Source: Modestobacter muralis
GTDB lineage: Bacteria > Actinomycetota > Actinomycetes > Mycobacteriales > Geodermatophilaceae
DNA: 46,543 bases
Direction of reading: 5' to 3'
NCBI RefSeq assembly: GCF_010682105.1
Contig: NZ_JAAGWH010000053.1
Span: 1-46,543, forward strand
Shown: positions 8,243 to 17,975 of the stretch, one piece after another
Position numbering within the stretch: position 1 is the stretch's first letter
Layout: each line of letters opens with the position of its first letter
The notes under the pieces: model-generated
What the model saw: only the letters and a program-made list of their open reading frames with translations
Told to the model about the DNA's origin: nothing
Databases searched by the model: none
Made by a program: the position numbers and the translations under genes

Positions 8243-8665
8243 GTGAGCATCTGGGAGTGGTACGTGCGCCGGGGGCGGATCGACCGGCGCACCTGGTGGC
8301 TGCAGTACGCCCTGCCGGTGGCGGCCCTCAGCGTGCTGGCCCTGTTCGCGGACCTGGCGCTGGGCAACACCGACCTGCAGCGGATGCTGGAGACGGGGGT
8401 GCCGGACTACGGCCCCTTCGTGCAGGCCGTCGGTCTGCTGACGCTGCCGGCCTCGATCTCCGGCGCCGTCACCCGGCTGCACGACCGCGGGCTGCCCGCC
8501 TGGCTGATGCTGATCGTGTTCGTGCCGCTGTTCGGCCAGCTGGCCCTGCTCGGCCTCACCGGCTTCGTCCGCGGGGACGCCGGCGCCAACCGGTACGGCC
8601 CGCCCACCGGCGTCCCGCCCGCGACCACGGGCGAGCCGCTGTACGTGCCACCCACCTGGCACTGA
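8243..8665 (+). CDS. DUF805 small membrane protein
   Basis: 140 aa. The N-terminal WYVRRGRIDRRTWWLQYALP and the mid-protein RLHDRGLPAWLML are hallmarks of DUF805, followed by hydrophobic segments (about 22-42, 60-80, 90-112) and a soluble Pro-rich tail. The family is of unknown function and located in the cytoplasmic membrane. GTG 8243 is chosen because WEWYVRRGR is the conserved family start. It is convergent with the phosphosugar mutase gene, with a strong hairpin between them. Confidence 0.8.
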   Translation: MSIWEWYVRRGRIDRRTWWLQYALPVAALSVLALFADLALGNTDLQRMLETGVPDYGPFVQAVGLLTLPASISGAVTRLHDRGLPAWLMLIVFVPLFGQLALLGLTGFVRGDAGANRYGPPTGVPPATTGEPLYVPPTWH

Positions 8666-8668
8666 CCG

Positions 8669-8708
8669 ACCGGCCCTGCGCCGCGCCGGGGCGCAGCGGA
8701 GGGCCGGT
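8669..8708. terminator. convergent terminator hairpin
   Basis: ACCGGCCCT (8669-8677) pairs with AGGGCCGGT (8700-8708), extended inwards by GCGCC/GGCGC across a 5-nt bulge. It sits between the stops of the DUF805 and mutase genes and could serve both strands. Confidence 0.6.
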
Positions 8709-8711
8709 GCG

Positions 8712-10349
8712 TCACAGCCCGAGGGCCGTCGACATCTCCGTGCGCAGCCGGTCGAGCTCGTCGGTGCCGCGCGCGCGTGCCGCGGCGACCCCGGCCGGGT
8801 CCGCCACCGGGACGACGGTCTCCAGGTAGGCCTTGAGCTTGGGCTCGGTGCCGCTGGGCCGCACGATCACCCGAACGCCGTCCCCGTGCAGCCGGACGGC
8901 GTCGACCGGCGGGTCGGCGGCGGCCAGGTCGGTGGCCTCGACGTCCCGGCCGAGCAGCTGTACGGGGGGAGCGGCCCGCAGTCGGGTCATCGCGTCGGAG
9001 ATGCGGGTGAGGTCCTCGACCCGCACCGACAGCTGGCCGGTGGCGTACAGCCCGTGCTCGACGGCCAGCTCGTCCAGCCGGTCGGTGAGCGTGCGGCCGT
9101 CGGCGGCGAGCTCGGCGGCCAGCAGCGCGACGGCGAGGGCGGCGGAGACGCCGTCCTTGTCGTGGGCCACGGAGGGCGTGACCGCGTAGCCCAGGGCCTC
9201 CTCGTAGCCGAACACCAGCGGCGCCTGCGCCGACCCGGCCCGGATGATCCACTTGAAGCCGGTCGGCGTCTCCTCGGCGGGCACGCCGTGCGCCCGGGCC
9301 AGCTCACCCAGCAGCGAGCCGCTGACCAGCGACCGCGCGTAGGTGCCGCGCACCCCGCGGCGCAGCAGCCAGTCGGCCAGCAGGGCGCCGACCTCGTCGC
9401 CGGTCAGCTGCCGGTCGTCGCAGACCACCGAGCAGCGGTCGGCGTCGGGGTCCTCCGCGATGGCGACGTGGGCGTCCACCTGGACGGCCAGGTCGACCAG
9501 CAGGTCGACCGCGCCGGGCTCCTCCGGGTTCGGGAAGGCGACGGTCGGGAAGGTCGGGTCGGGGCGGTCCTGCTGGGCGACCGCGTGCAGCGGGGCGAAG
9601 CCGGCGGCGTCGAACACCCGGCGGGTGGTCGCCGAGCCGACGCCGTGCATCGCCGTGTAGGCCACGCGCAGCCGCTGCCGGTCGGCGAGCGGCACCCGGC
9701 CGGGCTGCAGGGCGCCGACCACGGCCGCGACGTAGTCGGCTTCGACGTCGTCGCCGAGGGTCTGCCAGTCGTCGGACAGCGGCACCTCGCGGGCCGGGCC
9801 GACCGCGGCGATCGCGGCCTCGATCTCCCGGTCGGCCGGCGGCACCAGCTGCGCACCGTCGCCGAGGTAGACCTTGTAGCCGTTGTCCTGGGGCGGGTTG
9901 TGGCTGGCGGTCACCATCACCCCGGCGACGCAGCCCAGGTGCCGGACGGCGAAGGAGAGCACCGGCGTGGGCAGCGGGCGGGGCAGCACCTGCACGGCGA
10001 AGCCGGCGCCGGAGAGCACCGCGGCCGAGATGCGGGCGAACTCGTCGGAGCGGTGCCGGGCGTCGTAGCCGAGGACCACGCCGCCGCCGACGTGCCCGTT
10101 CGCGGCCAGCCAGGCGCCCAGCCCGGCGGCGGCGCGGGTGACCACGGCGGCGTTCATGCCCGCGGGCCCGGCCCGCAGCGGGCCGCGCAGCCCCGCGGTG
10201 CCGAAGGTCAGCGGGCCGGTGAAACGACGGGTGAGCTCGGGAACGCCCCCGGCGGCGACCAGCGCCTCGACCTCGGCCCGGTCACCGGCGTGCGCGTCGT
10301 CCGCGGCCCAGGCGCGCGCCCGGGCCAGCACGTCGTCCGGCCCGGTCAC
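8712..10349 (-). CDS. phospho-sugar mutase (phosphopentomutase/phosphomannomutase type, PmmB-like)
   Basis: 545 aa member of the alpha-D-phosphohexomutase family. The active-site phosphoserine Ser149 lies in [15 protein letters not shown], the metal-binding loop is EDPDADRCS, the sugar-binding segment is GYEEALGY, and the phosphate-binding loop is [12 protein letters not shown] at the C-terminus. GTG 10349 overlaps the PNP stop by 4 nt (GTGA). Pairing with PNP suggests interconversion of (deoxy)ribose-1-phosphate and -5-phosphate, feeding DeoC, rather than a hexose role; this is a context inference. The M. tuberculosis equivalent next to deoD is pmmB. Confidence 0.9.
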   Translation of the reverse strand: MTGPDDVLARARAWAADDAHAGDRAEVEALVAAGGVPELTRRFTGPLTFGTAGLRGPLRAGPAGMNAAVVTRAAAGLGAWLAANGHVGGGVVLGYDARHRSDEFARISAAVLSGAGFAVQVLPRPLPTPVLSFAVRHLGCVAGVMVTASHNPPQDNGYKVYLGDGAQLVPPADREIEAAIAAVGPAREVPLSDDWQTLGDDVEADYVAAVVGALQPGRVPLADRQRLRVAYTAMHGVGSATTRRVFDAAGFAPLHAVAQQDRPDPTFPTVAFPNPEEPGAVDLLVDLAVQVDAHVAIAEDPDADRCSVVCDDRQLTGDEVGALLADWLLRRGVRGTYARSLVSGSLLGELARAHGVPAEETPTGFKWIIRAGSAQAPLVFGYEEALGYAVTPSVAHDKDGVSAALAVALLAAELAADGRTLTDRLDELAVEHGLYATGQLSVRVEDLTRISDAMTRLRAAPPVQLLGRDVEATDLAAADPPVDAVRLHGDGVRVIVRPSGTEPKLKAYLETVVPVADPAGVAAARARGTDELDRLRTEMSTALGL

Positions 10350-11161
10350 GGCAGCCGGCTGATCAGCTGGACCAGGAACGCACCCAGCCGCCCCGCGGCC
10401 TCCTTGCCCGCCGCGAGCACCTCGCTGTGGTCCAGCGCCTCGCCGGTGATGCCGGCCGCGGCGTTGGTGACCATCGACAGGCCGAAGACCTCCACGCCGG
10501 CGGCGCGGGCCGCGATCGCCTCGAGCGCGGTGGACATGCCGACCAGGTCCGCGCCCATCGTGCGCAGCATCCGGATCTCGGCCGGCGTCTCGAAGTGCGG
10601 GCCGGGGAGGGCGGCGTAGACGCCCTCGACCAGGCCCGGGTCGATCTCCCGGGCCAGCGCGCGCAGCCGGGCCGAGTACAGGTCGGTGAGGTCGACGAAC
10701 GTGGCGCCGACCAGCGGCGAGGTCGCGGTGAGGTTCAGGTGGTCGCTGATCAGCACCGCCTGGCCCACCCGGTGGTCCGGTGAGAGCCCGCCGGCGGCGT
10801 TGGTCAGCAGCACGGTGCGCACCCCGGCTGCGGCCGCCGTCCGGATGCCGTGCACGACCGGGGCGACGCCGCGGCCCTCGTACAGGTGGGTGCGGCCCAG
10901 GAACAGCAGCACCTTGCGGTCCCCGACGGCCACCGAGCGCACCTCACCGCCGTGCCCGCTGACCGTGGGGGCGGAGAAGCCGGGCAGCTGCCCGATCTCG
11001 ACGCTGGCCAGCGTCTCCCCGAACGCGTCGGCCGCGGGCGCCCAGCCCGAGCCCATCACCACGGCGACGTCGTGCCGGCCACCGAGTGCGGCGGTGAGGT
11101 CCTCGGCGGCGCGGGCGGCCAGGACGGTGGGGTCGGCGGGGGCGGGGTTCGGCGAGCTCAC
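10346..11161 (-). CDS. purine nucleoside phosphorylase
   Basis: 271 aa trimeric-type (PNP/MTAP family) enzyme that splits purine nucleosides into base and (deoxy)ribose-1-phosphate. Seen: phosphate-binding VVMGSGWAP (about 34-42), [32 protein letters not shown], the substrate segment [25 protein letters not shown], and [17 protein letters not shown] with the base-binding Asn. GTG 11161 is the start, and a TAGCGT hexamer 6 nt upstream suggests leaderless expression. It is translationally coupled to the downstream mutase. Confidence 0.94.
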   Translation of the reverse strand: MSSPNPAPADPTVLAARAAEDLTAALGGRHDVAVVMGSGWAPAADAFGETLASVEIGQLPGFSAPTVSGHGGEVRSVAVGDRKVLLFLGRTHLYEGRGVAPVVHGIRTAAAAGVRTVLLTNAAGGLSPDHRVGQAVLISDHLNLTATSPLVGATFVDLTDLYSARLRALAREIDPGLVEGVYAALPGPHFETPAEIRMLRTMGADLVGMSTALEAIAARAAGVEVFGLSMVTNAAAGITGEALDHSEVLAAGKEAAGRLGAFLVQLISRLP

Positions 11162-11167
11162 GCACCG

Positions 11168-11173
11168 ACGCTA
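11168..11173 (-). promoter_or_regulatory. putative -10 (TAGCGT) for leaderless PNP
   Basis: On the minus strand TAGCGT is followed by 6 nt and then the GTG start of PNP; no ribosome binding site is visible. Confidence 0.4.
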
Positions 11174-11250
11174 ACGCAGGGGGTGGCGCCGTCCGAGCCG
11201 AGCCGTCCCGGCAGGTGATCACTCGGGGGGTGACCTGGGCCTGCGCTGCC

Positions 11251-11256
11251 TAGACT
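11251..11256 (+). promoter_or_regulatory. putative -10 (TAGACT) for the leaderless carboxylate-amine ligase gene
   Basis: TAGACT is followed by 6 nt and GTG 11263, with no Shine-Dalgarno. A GTGACC at 11230-11235 is a possible but badly spaced -35. Confidence 0.4.
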
Positions 11257-11262
11257 CCTCGC

Positions 11263-12429
11263 GTGCAGATCCCCTTCAACGCGTCCGAGCGCACCAGCCT
11301 GGGGGTGGAGTGGGAGCTCCAGCTGATCGACCGGGAGACCCGCGCGCTGACCTCGGGCGCGACCGAGATCCTCGCCGAGCTGACGCCCGAGGGGCTCGAG
11401 GAGCACCCCAAGGCCAAGCACGAGCTGCTGCAGTCGACCGTGGAGATCATCACCGGCATCTGCACCACGGTCGCCGAGGCCAAGGCCGACCTGGCCGGCA
11501 CGCTGGCCGAGGTCGTCGAGGCCGCCGACCGCCGCGGCCTGGGCGTCATGTGCGCCGGCAGCCACCCGTTCACGCCCTGGGAGAGCCAGCAGATCTCGCC
11601 CAAGGAGCGCTACGCGCAGCTGGTCGAGCGGATGCAGTGGGTCGTCCGGCGGATGCAGATCTTCGGGGTGCACGTGCACGTCGGCGTCCGGGGGCAGGAG
11701 AAGGCGATCCCGATCGTCAACGCGCTCACCGGCTACGTGCCGCACTTCCTCGCGCTGTCGGCGTCCTCGCCCTACTGGGACGGGATCGACACCGGGCTGG
11801 CGTCCTCCCGCGCGCTGGTGTTCGAGGGGATGCCGACCGCGGGCCTGCCCCACCAGCTGGCCGGCTGGGCGGAGTTCGAGCAGTACATGGGCACGCTCAT
11901 CGCCAGCGGTTCGGTGGAGAGCGTGCGCGAGGTGTGGTGGGACATCCGCCCGCACCCGGACTTCGGCACCGTCGAGCTGCGCATCTGCGACGGCCTGACC
12001 AACCTCGACGAGATCGGCGCGGTCGCCGCGCTGGCCCAGTGCCTGGTCGAGACCTTCGACCGGGCACTCGACCGCGGTGAGACGCTGCCCGTGCCGGCCG
12101 GCTGGGTGGCGCGGGAGAACAAGTGGCGCGCGTCCCGGTTCGGCCTGGACGCCTCGATCGTCGTCGACGACGACGGCACCGTGCGGCCGGTCCGTGAGGC
12201 CCTGGCCGACCTGGTCGAGGAGCTGCTGCCGGTCGCCCGCGAGCTGGGCTGCGAGGCCGAGCTGCTCGACGTCCGGCGGATCGTGGCCACCGGTGGGTCC
12301 GCCGCGCGGCAGCGCGCCGTCGCCGCGGCGCACGGCGGCGCCCTGGAGCCGGTGGTGGACAGCCTGCTGGCGGAGCTGCGCGACGGCCTGCCGCCGGCCG
12401 ACGGCGCCCCTCGGGCGACGGCGGAGTGA
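11263..12429 (+). CDS. carboxylate-amine ligase, glutamate-cysteine ligase type 2 (YbdK) family
   Basis: 388 aa. It opens with RTSLGVEWELQLIDRET and has HELLQSTVEIITGIC, CAGSHPFTPWE, QIFGVHVHVGV, WDIRPHPDFGTVELRICD and AREN(K)WRASRFGLDA, all diagnostic of the GCS2 family, with Glu and His ligands for Mg-ATP. YbdK-type enzymes join an amino group to a carboxylate using ATP, with weak gamma-glutamylcysteine synthetase activity in E. coli; actinobacterial members need not act on cysteine. The stop overlaps the M20 amidohydrolase start by 4 nt (GTGA), so the gene pair couples amide-bond formation and hydrolysis. Confidence 0.88.
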   Translation: MQIPFNASERTSLGVEWELQLIDRETRALTSGATEILAELTPEGLEEHPKAKHELLQSTVEIITGICTTVAEAKADLAGTLAEVVEAADRRGLGVMCAGSHPFTPWESQQISPKERYAQLVERMQWVVRRMQIFGVHVHVGVRGQEKAIPIVNALTGYVPHFLALSASSPYWDGIDTGLASSRALVFEGMPTAGLPHQLAGWAEFEQYMGTLIASGSVESVREVWWDIRPHPDFGTVELRICDGLTNLDEIGAVAALAQCLVETFDRALDRGETLPVPAGWVARENKWRASRFGLDASIVVDDDGTVRPVREALADLVEELLPVARELGCEAELLDVRRIVATGGSAARQRAVAAAHGGALEPVVDSLLAELRDGLPPADGAPRATAE

Positions 12430-13700
12430 GCGGGGACGACGTGCGGACGGCGGGGGCGGACAGCACTCCCCGCCCGGGTGGGGACGTGCGGAGCACCGCG
12501 GTCGACGGCTGGTCGCGGGCCCACCAGGCCGAGCTGGTCGCCGTCCGGCGGCACCTGCACGCCCACCCCGAGCTGGGGTTCGCCGAGCACGAGACCACCG
12601 GCTTCCTGGAGTCCCGGCTGACCCGGGCCGGGCTGCAGCCGCGCCGGCTCAAGGGCGGCACCGGGCTGGTCTGCGACGTCGGCGGTGAGGTGGGCGGACC
12701 GGTGGTGGTGCTGCGCGCCGACATCGACGCGCTGCCGCTGACCGACCTCAAGGACGTCCCGTACGCCTCGACCCGGCACGGACTGGCCCACGCCTGCGGC
12801 CACGACGTGCACACCACGGTGCTGCTCGGCGTCGCCCTGGCGCTGGCCTCCCTCGACGAGCTGCCCGGCACGGTGCGCTGCGTGTTCCAGCCGGCCGAGG
12901 AGCAGGTGCCCGGCGGCGGGCTGCAGGTCCTCCAGGAGGGCGTGCTGACCGGGGCGACCCGGGCGTTCGCGCTGCACTGCGACCCCTCGCTGGACGTCGG
13001 GAAGGTCGGCCTGCGCACCGGCGCCATCACCGCCGCCTGCGACCGGGTCGAGGTCACCCTCACCGGGCCCGGCGGGCACACCGCCCGCCCGCAGCTGACC
13101 GTCGACCTGGTGCACGCCATGGGCCGGGTGGTCACCGAGGTGCCGGGGCTGCTGTCCCGGCTGGTCGACCCCCGCTCCGCGCTGTCCCTGGTCTGGGGCG
13201 CGCTCAGCGCCGGCGTCGCGGCCAACACGATCCCCGAGACCGGCCAGCTGCGCGGCACGCTGCGGGTGCTGGACCGTTCGGTGTGGAGCCAGGCCGAGGA
13301 GCTGGTGCGCCGGCTGGTCACCGAGGTCGCCGAGGCCTCCGGCGCCGGGGTGCAGATCGAGTACGTGCGCGGGGTGCCGCCGGTGGTCAACGACCCGCGC
13401 AGCGTCGCGCTGCTGCGCTCCGCGGCGCTGGAGACGGTGGGCAGCGAGGGCGTGGCGCTGTCGCCGCAGAGCATGGGCGGGGAGGACTTCGGCTGGTTCG
13501 CCGAGGCGCTGCCCATCGCGCTGGCCCGGCTGGGCACCCACGGCGGCGGCCAACCGCTGGACCTGCACCGCGGCACCTTCGACGTCGACGAGCGGTCGAT
13601 CGGGGTCGGGGTGCGGCTGATGGCCCGCACCGCCCTGCACGCCCTGTCCGCCGACCGCACCGCCGCCGACGCACCCGTGGCCGCCCAGGACCCCCGGTAG
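12426..13700 (+). CDS. M20-family amidohydrolase (AmiA/AmiB-like)
   Basis: 424 aa M20D-type metallohydrolase. Metal and catalytic residues are visible: RRHLHAHPELGF, ADIDALP, HACGHDVHTT with Cys124 and His126, PAEE with Glu158/159, His184 in FALHCDP, and a final His in LDLHRGTF. The lid/dimerisation domain (about 195-310) carries GPGGHTARP and ANTIPETGQLRGTLRVLD. Such enzymes release amino acids from N-acyl, peptide or amino-acid conjugates. The first 25 residues are unconserved-looking and a later GTG is possible, but the GTGA overlap favours 12426. It is cytosolic (no signal peptide). In M. tuberculosis two M20 genes, amiA1 and amiB1, lie near deoD and lpdA. Confidence 0.9.
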   Translation: MSGDDVRTAGADSTPRPGGDVRSTAVDGWSRAHQAELVAVRRHLHAHPELGFAEHETTGFLESRLTRAGLQPRRLKGGTGLVCDVGGEVGGPVVVLRADIDALPLTDLKDVPYASTRHGLAHACGHDVHTTVLLGVALALASLDELPGTVRCVFQPAEEQVPGGGLQVLQEGVLTGATRAFALHCDPSLDVGKVGLRTGAITAACDRVEVTLTGPGGHTARPQLTVDLVHAMGRVVTEVPGLLSRLVDPRSALSLVWGALSAGVAANTIPETGQLRGTLRVLDRSVWSQAEELVRRLVTEVAEASGAGVQIEYVRGVPPVVNDPRSVALLRSAALETVGSEGVALSPQSMGGEDFGWFAEALPIALARLGTHGGGQPLDLHRGTFDVDERSIGVGVRLMARTALHALSADRTAADAPVAAQDPR

Positions 13701-13703
13701 CGT
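13698..13703 (+). promoter_or_regulatory. possible -10 (TAGCGT) for the mutAB unit
   Basis: The hexamer overlaps the TAG stop of the amidohydrolase, 36 nt before mutA. A GGAGAGG ribosome binding site (13720-13726) lies in the resulting short leader. No convincing -35. Confidence 0.25.
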
Positions 13704-13739
13704 CTGCCCCCTCGCGACCGGAGAGGCAGCACCCACTCG

Positions 13740-15743
13740 ATGAGCACCCCCGACCGGCCGGCTCCCGACTCTGGCGAGGTCCCTGCCCCCGCGAGCCCGG
13801 CCCCCGCGAGCCTGGCCGCGGAGGAGCCGACCAGCGTGCCGGCCCAGCCGGCGCCGCCCGAGGAGCTCGTGCTGGCCGGTGACTTCCCGGCGGTCACGCG
13901 CGCGCAGTGGCGCGACCTGGTGACCGGGGTGCTGCGCAAGGCCGGCCGTGACGTCGACCCGGACGCGGTCGAGGACGCGCTGCGGCACCCGGTCGCCACC
14001 GGGGTGACCGTGGGCCCGCTCTACACCGCCGAGGACGCCGGCGACCTGCCCGCGCTGGCCGGGGTGCCCGGGCTGCCGCCGTTCGTCCGCGGCTCGCGGG
14101 CCGGCGGCACCGACGTCGACACCCCCGCCGGCTGGGACGTCCGCCAGCGGCATGCCGACCCCGACGTCGTCCGCACCACGGAGGCGGTGCTCGCCGACCT
14201 GGAGAACGGCGTCTCCTCGCTGTGGCTGGTGCTGGGCGAGGGGGCGGTGCCGGTCGGGGCGCTGGGCCGGGTGCTGGACGGGGTGTACCTGGACCTGGCG
14301 CCGGTGACCGTGCAGGGCGGCGTCGCCGCGGCCGAGGCGTTCCTCGACCTGGTCGAGGGGCGCACCGACCTGGCCCCGGGCAGCTGCCTGGGCCTGGACC
14401 CGCTGGGCGTGCAGGCCGCGACCGGGCAGCCGCAGGACTTCACCGGCCTGGCGGCGCTGGCCCGGCGCGCGCAGGCGCACCCGGGCACGCGGGCGGTCGT
14501 CGCCGACGGGACGGTGTTCGCGGCCGCCGGCGGCTCGGTGGTGGAGGAGCTCGGCTGCGCGACCGCCGCCGGGGTGGCCTACCTGCGGGCGCTCACCGAG
14601 GGCGGGCTGGGCGTCGACGAGGCGTTCGGCCAGCTGGAGTTCCGGCTGTCGGCCGGCGCCGACCAGTTCACGACCATCGCCGCGCTGCGCGCCGCGCGCC
14701 GGCTGTGGGACCGGGTGGGCGAGGCCAGCGGTGCGTCGCCGGCCGCCCGGGCGCAGCGCCAGCACGCGGTCACCGCCGACGTGATGGTCACCCGGCACGA
14801 CCCGTGGGTGAACATGCTGCGCACGACGGTGGCCTGCTTCGCCGCCGGCGTGGGCGGCGCCGACGTCGTCACCGTGCAGCCCTTCGACGCAGCCCTCGGC
14901 CTGCCCGACGCCTTCGCCCGGCGGATCGCCCGCAACACCCAGAGCCTGCTGGTCGAGGAGGGGTCGCTGGCCCGCGTGCTCGACCCGGCCGGCGGCTCCT
15001 GGTACGTCGAGTCGCTCACCGCCGCGCTGGCCGAGGCGGCCTGGGCGTGGTTCACCGAGATCGAGCGCGCCGGCGGGCTGGCCGCCGCGCTGTCCAGCGG
15101 GCTGGTGGCCGAGCGGCTCGCCGCCGCCTGGGCGCAGCGGGCCGACCGGGTCGCGCACCGCACCGACCCCCTCACCGGCGTGAGCGAGTTCCCCGACCCC
15201 GCCGAGGTGCTGCCCGTGCGCCGCCCCGCCGCGCCGCCGCCGTCCGGGGGGCTGCCCCGGGTGCGCGCCGCCGCCGCGTTGGAGGACCTGCGCGACCGGG
15301 TCGAGGCCCTCGATCCCCGCCCGGCCGTCTACCTGGCCACGATCGGCCCGGTCGCCCGGCACACCGCCCGCGCGGGCTTCGCCGCCAACCTGTTCGCCGC
15401 CGGCGGCCTGGCGACCCCGACCGGAGACGGCGCGAGCGGGTTCCCCGGGACCACGGTGGCCTGCCTCTGCGGCACCGACCGCGACTACGCCGAGCGCGGC
15501 GCGGAGCTGGTCGCCGAGCTGCGCGCCGCCGGCGCCACCCAGGTGTGGCTGGCCGGCACCGCCGAGGTCGACGGCGTCGACGGCCACCTGTACACCGGCT
15601 GCGACGCCCTGGAGGTCCTCACCACCGTGGTCGACCACCTGATCCCCGGCCATGTTCGCCAACATGGCCCTCACCTGGGTCAGGACCTGTCCGAGCAGGA
15701 GGGCCGTGGTGGCGAACACGGCTCCGAGGAGGTGCGGGCATGA
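13740..15743 (+). CDS. mutA: methylmalonyl-CoA mutase small (beta) subunit
   Basis: 667 aa. It starts with a Pro/Ala-rich linker (1-45), then the mutase TIM-barrel-like region ([72 protein letters not shown]), then a flavodoxin-like domain (about 535-635) that lacks the DxHxxG cobalamin-ligand motif, as expected for the non-catalytic subunit. The conserved part ends near [15 protein letters not shown]. The final 30 residues ([18 protein letters not shown]...) are encoded by a long inverted repeat and look foreign to the family. The stop overlaps the mutB ATG by 4 nt. It dimerises with MutB. Confidence 0.93.
   Translation: MSTPDRPAPDSGEVPAPASPAPASLAAEEPTSVPAQPAPPEELVLAGDFPAVTRAQWRDLVTGVLRKAGRDVDPDAVEDALRHPVATGVTVGPLYTAEDAGDLPALAGVPGLPPFVRGSRAGGTDVDTPAGWDVRQRHADPDVVRTTEAVLADLENGVSSLWLVLGEGAVPVGALGRVLDGVYLDLAPVTVQGGVAAAEAFLDLVEGRTDLAPGSCLGLDPLGVQAATGQPQDFTGLAALARRAQAHPGTRAVVADGTVFAAAGGSVVEELGCATAAGVAYLRALTEGGLGVDEAFGQLEFRLSAGADQFTTIAALRAARRLWDRVGEASGASPAARAQRQHAVTADVMVTRHDPWVNMLRTTVACFAAGVGGADVVTVQPFDAALGLPDAFARRIARNTQSLLVEEGSLARVLDPAGGSWYVESLTAALAEAAWAWFTEIERAGGLAAALSSGLVAERLAAAWAQRADRVAHRTDPLTGVSEFPDPAEVLPVRRPAAPPPSGGLPRVRAAAALEDLRDRVEALDPRPAVYLATIGPVARHTARAGFAANLFAAGGLATPTGDGASGFPGTTVACLCGTDRDYAERGAELVAELRAAGATQVWLAGTAEVDGVDGHLYTGCDALEVLTTVVDHLIPGHVRQHGPHLGQDLSEQEGRGGEHGSEEVRA
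15649..15722. repeat. long imperfect inverted repeat at the 3' end of mutA
   Basis: Left arm 15649-15672 pairs with right arm 15699-15722 at 21 of 24 positions. The core is TGTTCGCCAACATGGCCCT against AGGGCCGTGGTGGCGAACA. After a 2-nt bulge the pairing continues (CCTG 15674-15677 with CAGG 15696-15699), leaving an 18-nt loop. The left arm also contains GGCCATGTT/AACATGGCC (15648-15656, 15661-15669). The repeat sits between the conserved end of MutA and the mutB ribosome binding site GAGGAGG (15726-15732). It could be a REP/MITE-like palindromic element or an intercistronic stem; the pairing is seen, the role is not known. Confidence 0.65.
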
Positions 15744-17944
15744 GCGCGATCCCCGACTTCGGCGGGCTGGAGCTGGGCATGCCGAGCCCCGGCGCCGCGG
15801 ACTGGGCCACCGAGTACGAGCGGGTGACCGGCCACCGCGTGGCCGAGGCGACCTGGCAGACGCCGGAGGGGATCGCCGTCCCGCCGCTGGCGACCGCGGC
15901 CGACCTGGCCGGCGCCGACTTCCTGGACACCCTCCCGGGCCTCCCGCCGTTCCTCCGCGGGCCCTACCCGACGATGTACACGACCCAGCCGTGGACGGTG
16001 CGGCAGTACGCCGGGTTCTCCACCGCCGCGGCCTCCAACGCCTTCTACCGGCGCAACCTCGCCGCCGGGCAGAAGGGGCTGAGCGTCGCCTTCGACCTGC
16101 CCACCCACCGCGGCTACGACTCCGACCACCCGCGGGTGCCCGGCGACGTGGGCATGGCCGGGGTGGCGATCGACTCGATCCTGGACATGCGGCAGCTCTT
16201 CGACGGCATCCCGCTGGACCGGATGAGCGTGTCGATGACGATGAACGGCGCCGTCCTGCCGGTGCTCGCGCTCTACGTGGTCGCCGCGGAGGAGCAGGGG
16301 GTGGCACCGGACCAGCTCACGGGGACGATCCAGAACGACATCCTCAAGGAGTTCATGGTCCGCAACACCTACATCTACCCGCCCAAGCCCTCGATGCAGG
16401 TCATCAGCGACATCTTCAGCTTCACCTCGGCCCGGATGCCGCGGTACAACTCGATCTCCATCTCCGGGTACCACATCCAGGAGGCCGGGGCGACGGCCGA
16501 CCTGGAGCTGGCCTACACCCTCGCCGACGGCGTGGAGTACCTGTCCGCCGGCCGGGGCGCCGGGCTGGACGTCGACGCGTTCGCCCCGCGGCTGAGCTTC
16601 TTCTTCGGCATCGGCATGGACTTCTTCATGGAGGTCGCGAAGCTGCGCGCCGGCCGGCTGCTGTGGGCCCGGCTCGTGCGGGACGCCGGCGGCACCACCG
16701 CGAAGTCGATGTCGCTGCGCACCCACTGCCAGACCTCGGGCTGGTCGCTGACCGCGCAGGACGTCTACAACAACGTCGTCCGCACCTGCCTGGAGGCGAT
16801 GGCCGCCACCCAGGGCGGCACGCAGTCGCTGCACACCAACGCCCTGGACGAGGCGCTCGCGCTGCCGACGGACTCCTCCGCCCGGATCGCCCGCAACACC
16901 CAGCTGCTGCTGCAGCAGGAGTCCGGCACCACGCGGGTCATCGACCCGTGGGGCGGCTCGGCGTACGTGGAGCGGCTCACCCGGGACCTCGCCCGCCGGG
17001 CGTGGGGGCACATCGAGGAGGTCGCCGCTCACGGCGGCATGGCGCAGGCGATCGAGGACGGCATCCCCAAGCTGCGCATCGAGGAGGCCGCCGCCCGCAC
17101 CCAGGCGCGGATCGACTCCGGGCGGCAGCCGGTGATCGGGGTGAACCGGTACCGCGTCGACACCGACGAGCCGGTCGAGGTGCTCCGGGTCGACAACGCC
17201 GACGTGCTCGCCCAGCAGACGGCCCGGCTGGCCGAGCTGCGGGCCACCCGCGACCCCCGCGCGGTGGAGGACACGCTGCGCCGGCTCACCGACGCCGCCC
17301 GGGCCGCCGCCGAGGGCCGCCGCGGGCCGGGGCTGGAGCAGAACCTGCTCGCGCTCGCCGTCGACGCGGCCCGGGCGAAGGCCACGGTGGGGGAGATCTC
17401 CGACGCGCTGGAGGCCGTCTACGGGCGGCACGCCGGCCAGGTGCGCACCATCTCGGGTGTGTACCGCGACGAGGCAGGCAGTGACGGCGCGGTGGCCGAG
17501 ACCCGGGCCCGGGCGGCCGCGTTCGCCGAGGCCGAGGGCCGTCGTCCGCGGATCCTGGTGGCCAAGATGGGCCAGGACGGGCACGACCGCGGGCAGAAGG
17601 TCATCGCCACCGCCTTCGCCGACCTCGGCTTCGACGTCGACGTCGGCCCGCTGTTCCAGACGCCGGAGGAGGTCGCCCGCCAGGCCGTCGAGGCCGACGT
17701 GCACGTCGTCGGGGTCTCCTCGCTGGCCGCCGGGCACCTGACGCTGGTCCCGGCGCTGCGCACTGCGCTGGCCGAGCTCGGCGCCGACGACGTCCTGGTC
17801 GTGGTCGGCGGGGTCATCCCACCCGACGACGTCCCGACGCTGGAGGAGATGGGCGCGGCCGCGGTCTTCCCGCCCGGCACGGTCATCGCCGACGCCGCGC
17901 AGGAGCTGCTGACCACCCTGTCCCAGCGCCTGGGCCACCCGTGA
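15740..17944 (+). CDS. mutB: methylmalonyl-CoA mutase large (alpha) subunit
   Basis: 734 aa; converts (R)-methylmalonyl-CoA to succinyl-CoA with adenosylcobalamin. Near-invariant blocks are visible: [100 protein letters not shown] and [18 protein letters not shown]. The C-terminal B12 domain carries the cobalamin-ligating motif DGHDRG (Asp613, His615, Gly618). GAGGAGG lies 7 nt before ATG 15740, and the start overlaps the mutA stop. It is followed after 31 nt by its chaperone meaB. Confidence 0.97.
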   Translation: MSAIPDFGGLELGMPSPGAADWATEYERVTGHRVAEATWQTPEGIAVPPLATAADLAGADFLDTLPGLPPFLRGPYPTMYTTQPWTVRQYAGFSTAAASNAFYRRNLAAGQKGLSVAFDLPTHRGYDSDHPRVPGDVGMAGVAIDSILDMRQLFDGIPLDRMSVSMTMNGAVLPVLALYVVAAEEQGVAPDQLTGTIQNDILKEFMVRNTYIYPPKPSMQVISDIFSFTSARMPRYNSISISGYHIQEAGATADLELAYTLADGVEYLSAGRGAGLDVDAFAPRLSFFFGIGMDFFMEVAKLRAGRLLWARLVRDAGGTTAKSMSLRTHCQTSGWSLTAQDVYNNVVRTCLEAMAATQGGTQSLHTNALDEALALPTDSSARIARNTQLLLQQESGTTRVIDPWGGSAYVERLTRDLARRAWGHIEEVAAHGGMAQAIEDGIPKLRIEEAAARTQARIDSGRQPVIGVNRYRVDTDEPVEVLRVDNADVLAQQTARLAELRATRDPRAVEDTLRRLTDAARAAAEGRRGPGLEQNLLALAVDAARAKATVGEISDALEAVYGRHAGQVRTISGVYRDEAGSDGAVAETRARAAAFAEAEGRRPRILVAKMGQDGHDRGQKVIATAFADLGFDVDVGPLFQTPEEVARQAVEADVHVVGVSSLAAGHLTLVPALRTALAELGADDVLVVVGGVIPPDDVPTLEEMGAAAVFPPGTVIADAAQELLTTLSQRLGHP

Positions 17945-17975
17945 CCGCGGCCATGTCCGCCGACACGGCCCCCTC

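Noticed and set aside
13701-13739. Cobalamin riboswitch upstream of mutA
   Set aside because: The gap is only 39 bp, far too short, and shows no B12-box-like sequence.
15652-15743. Small alternative frame [13 protein letters not shown]... starting inside the mutA tail, or a minus-strand hydrophobic peptide there
   Set aside because: Both arise from the inverted repeat. The plus frame runs on as shadow of mutB, and neither has a ribosome binding site or clear end.
11772-16307. A 1511-codon minus-strand open frame opposite the amidohydrolase and mutA
   Set aside because: It is a high-GC antisense frame. The composition is Arg/Gly/Pro-rich without motifs, while the plus strand encodes M20 and MutA with full family signatures.
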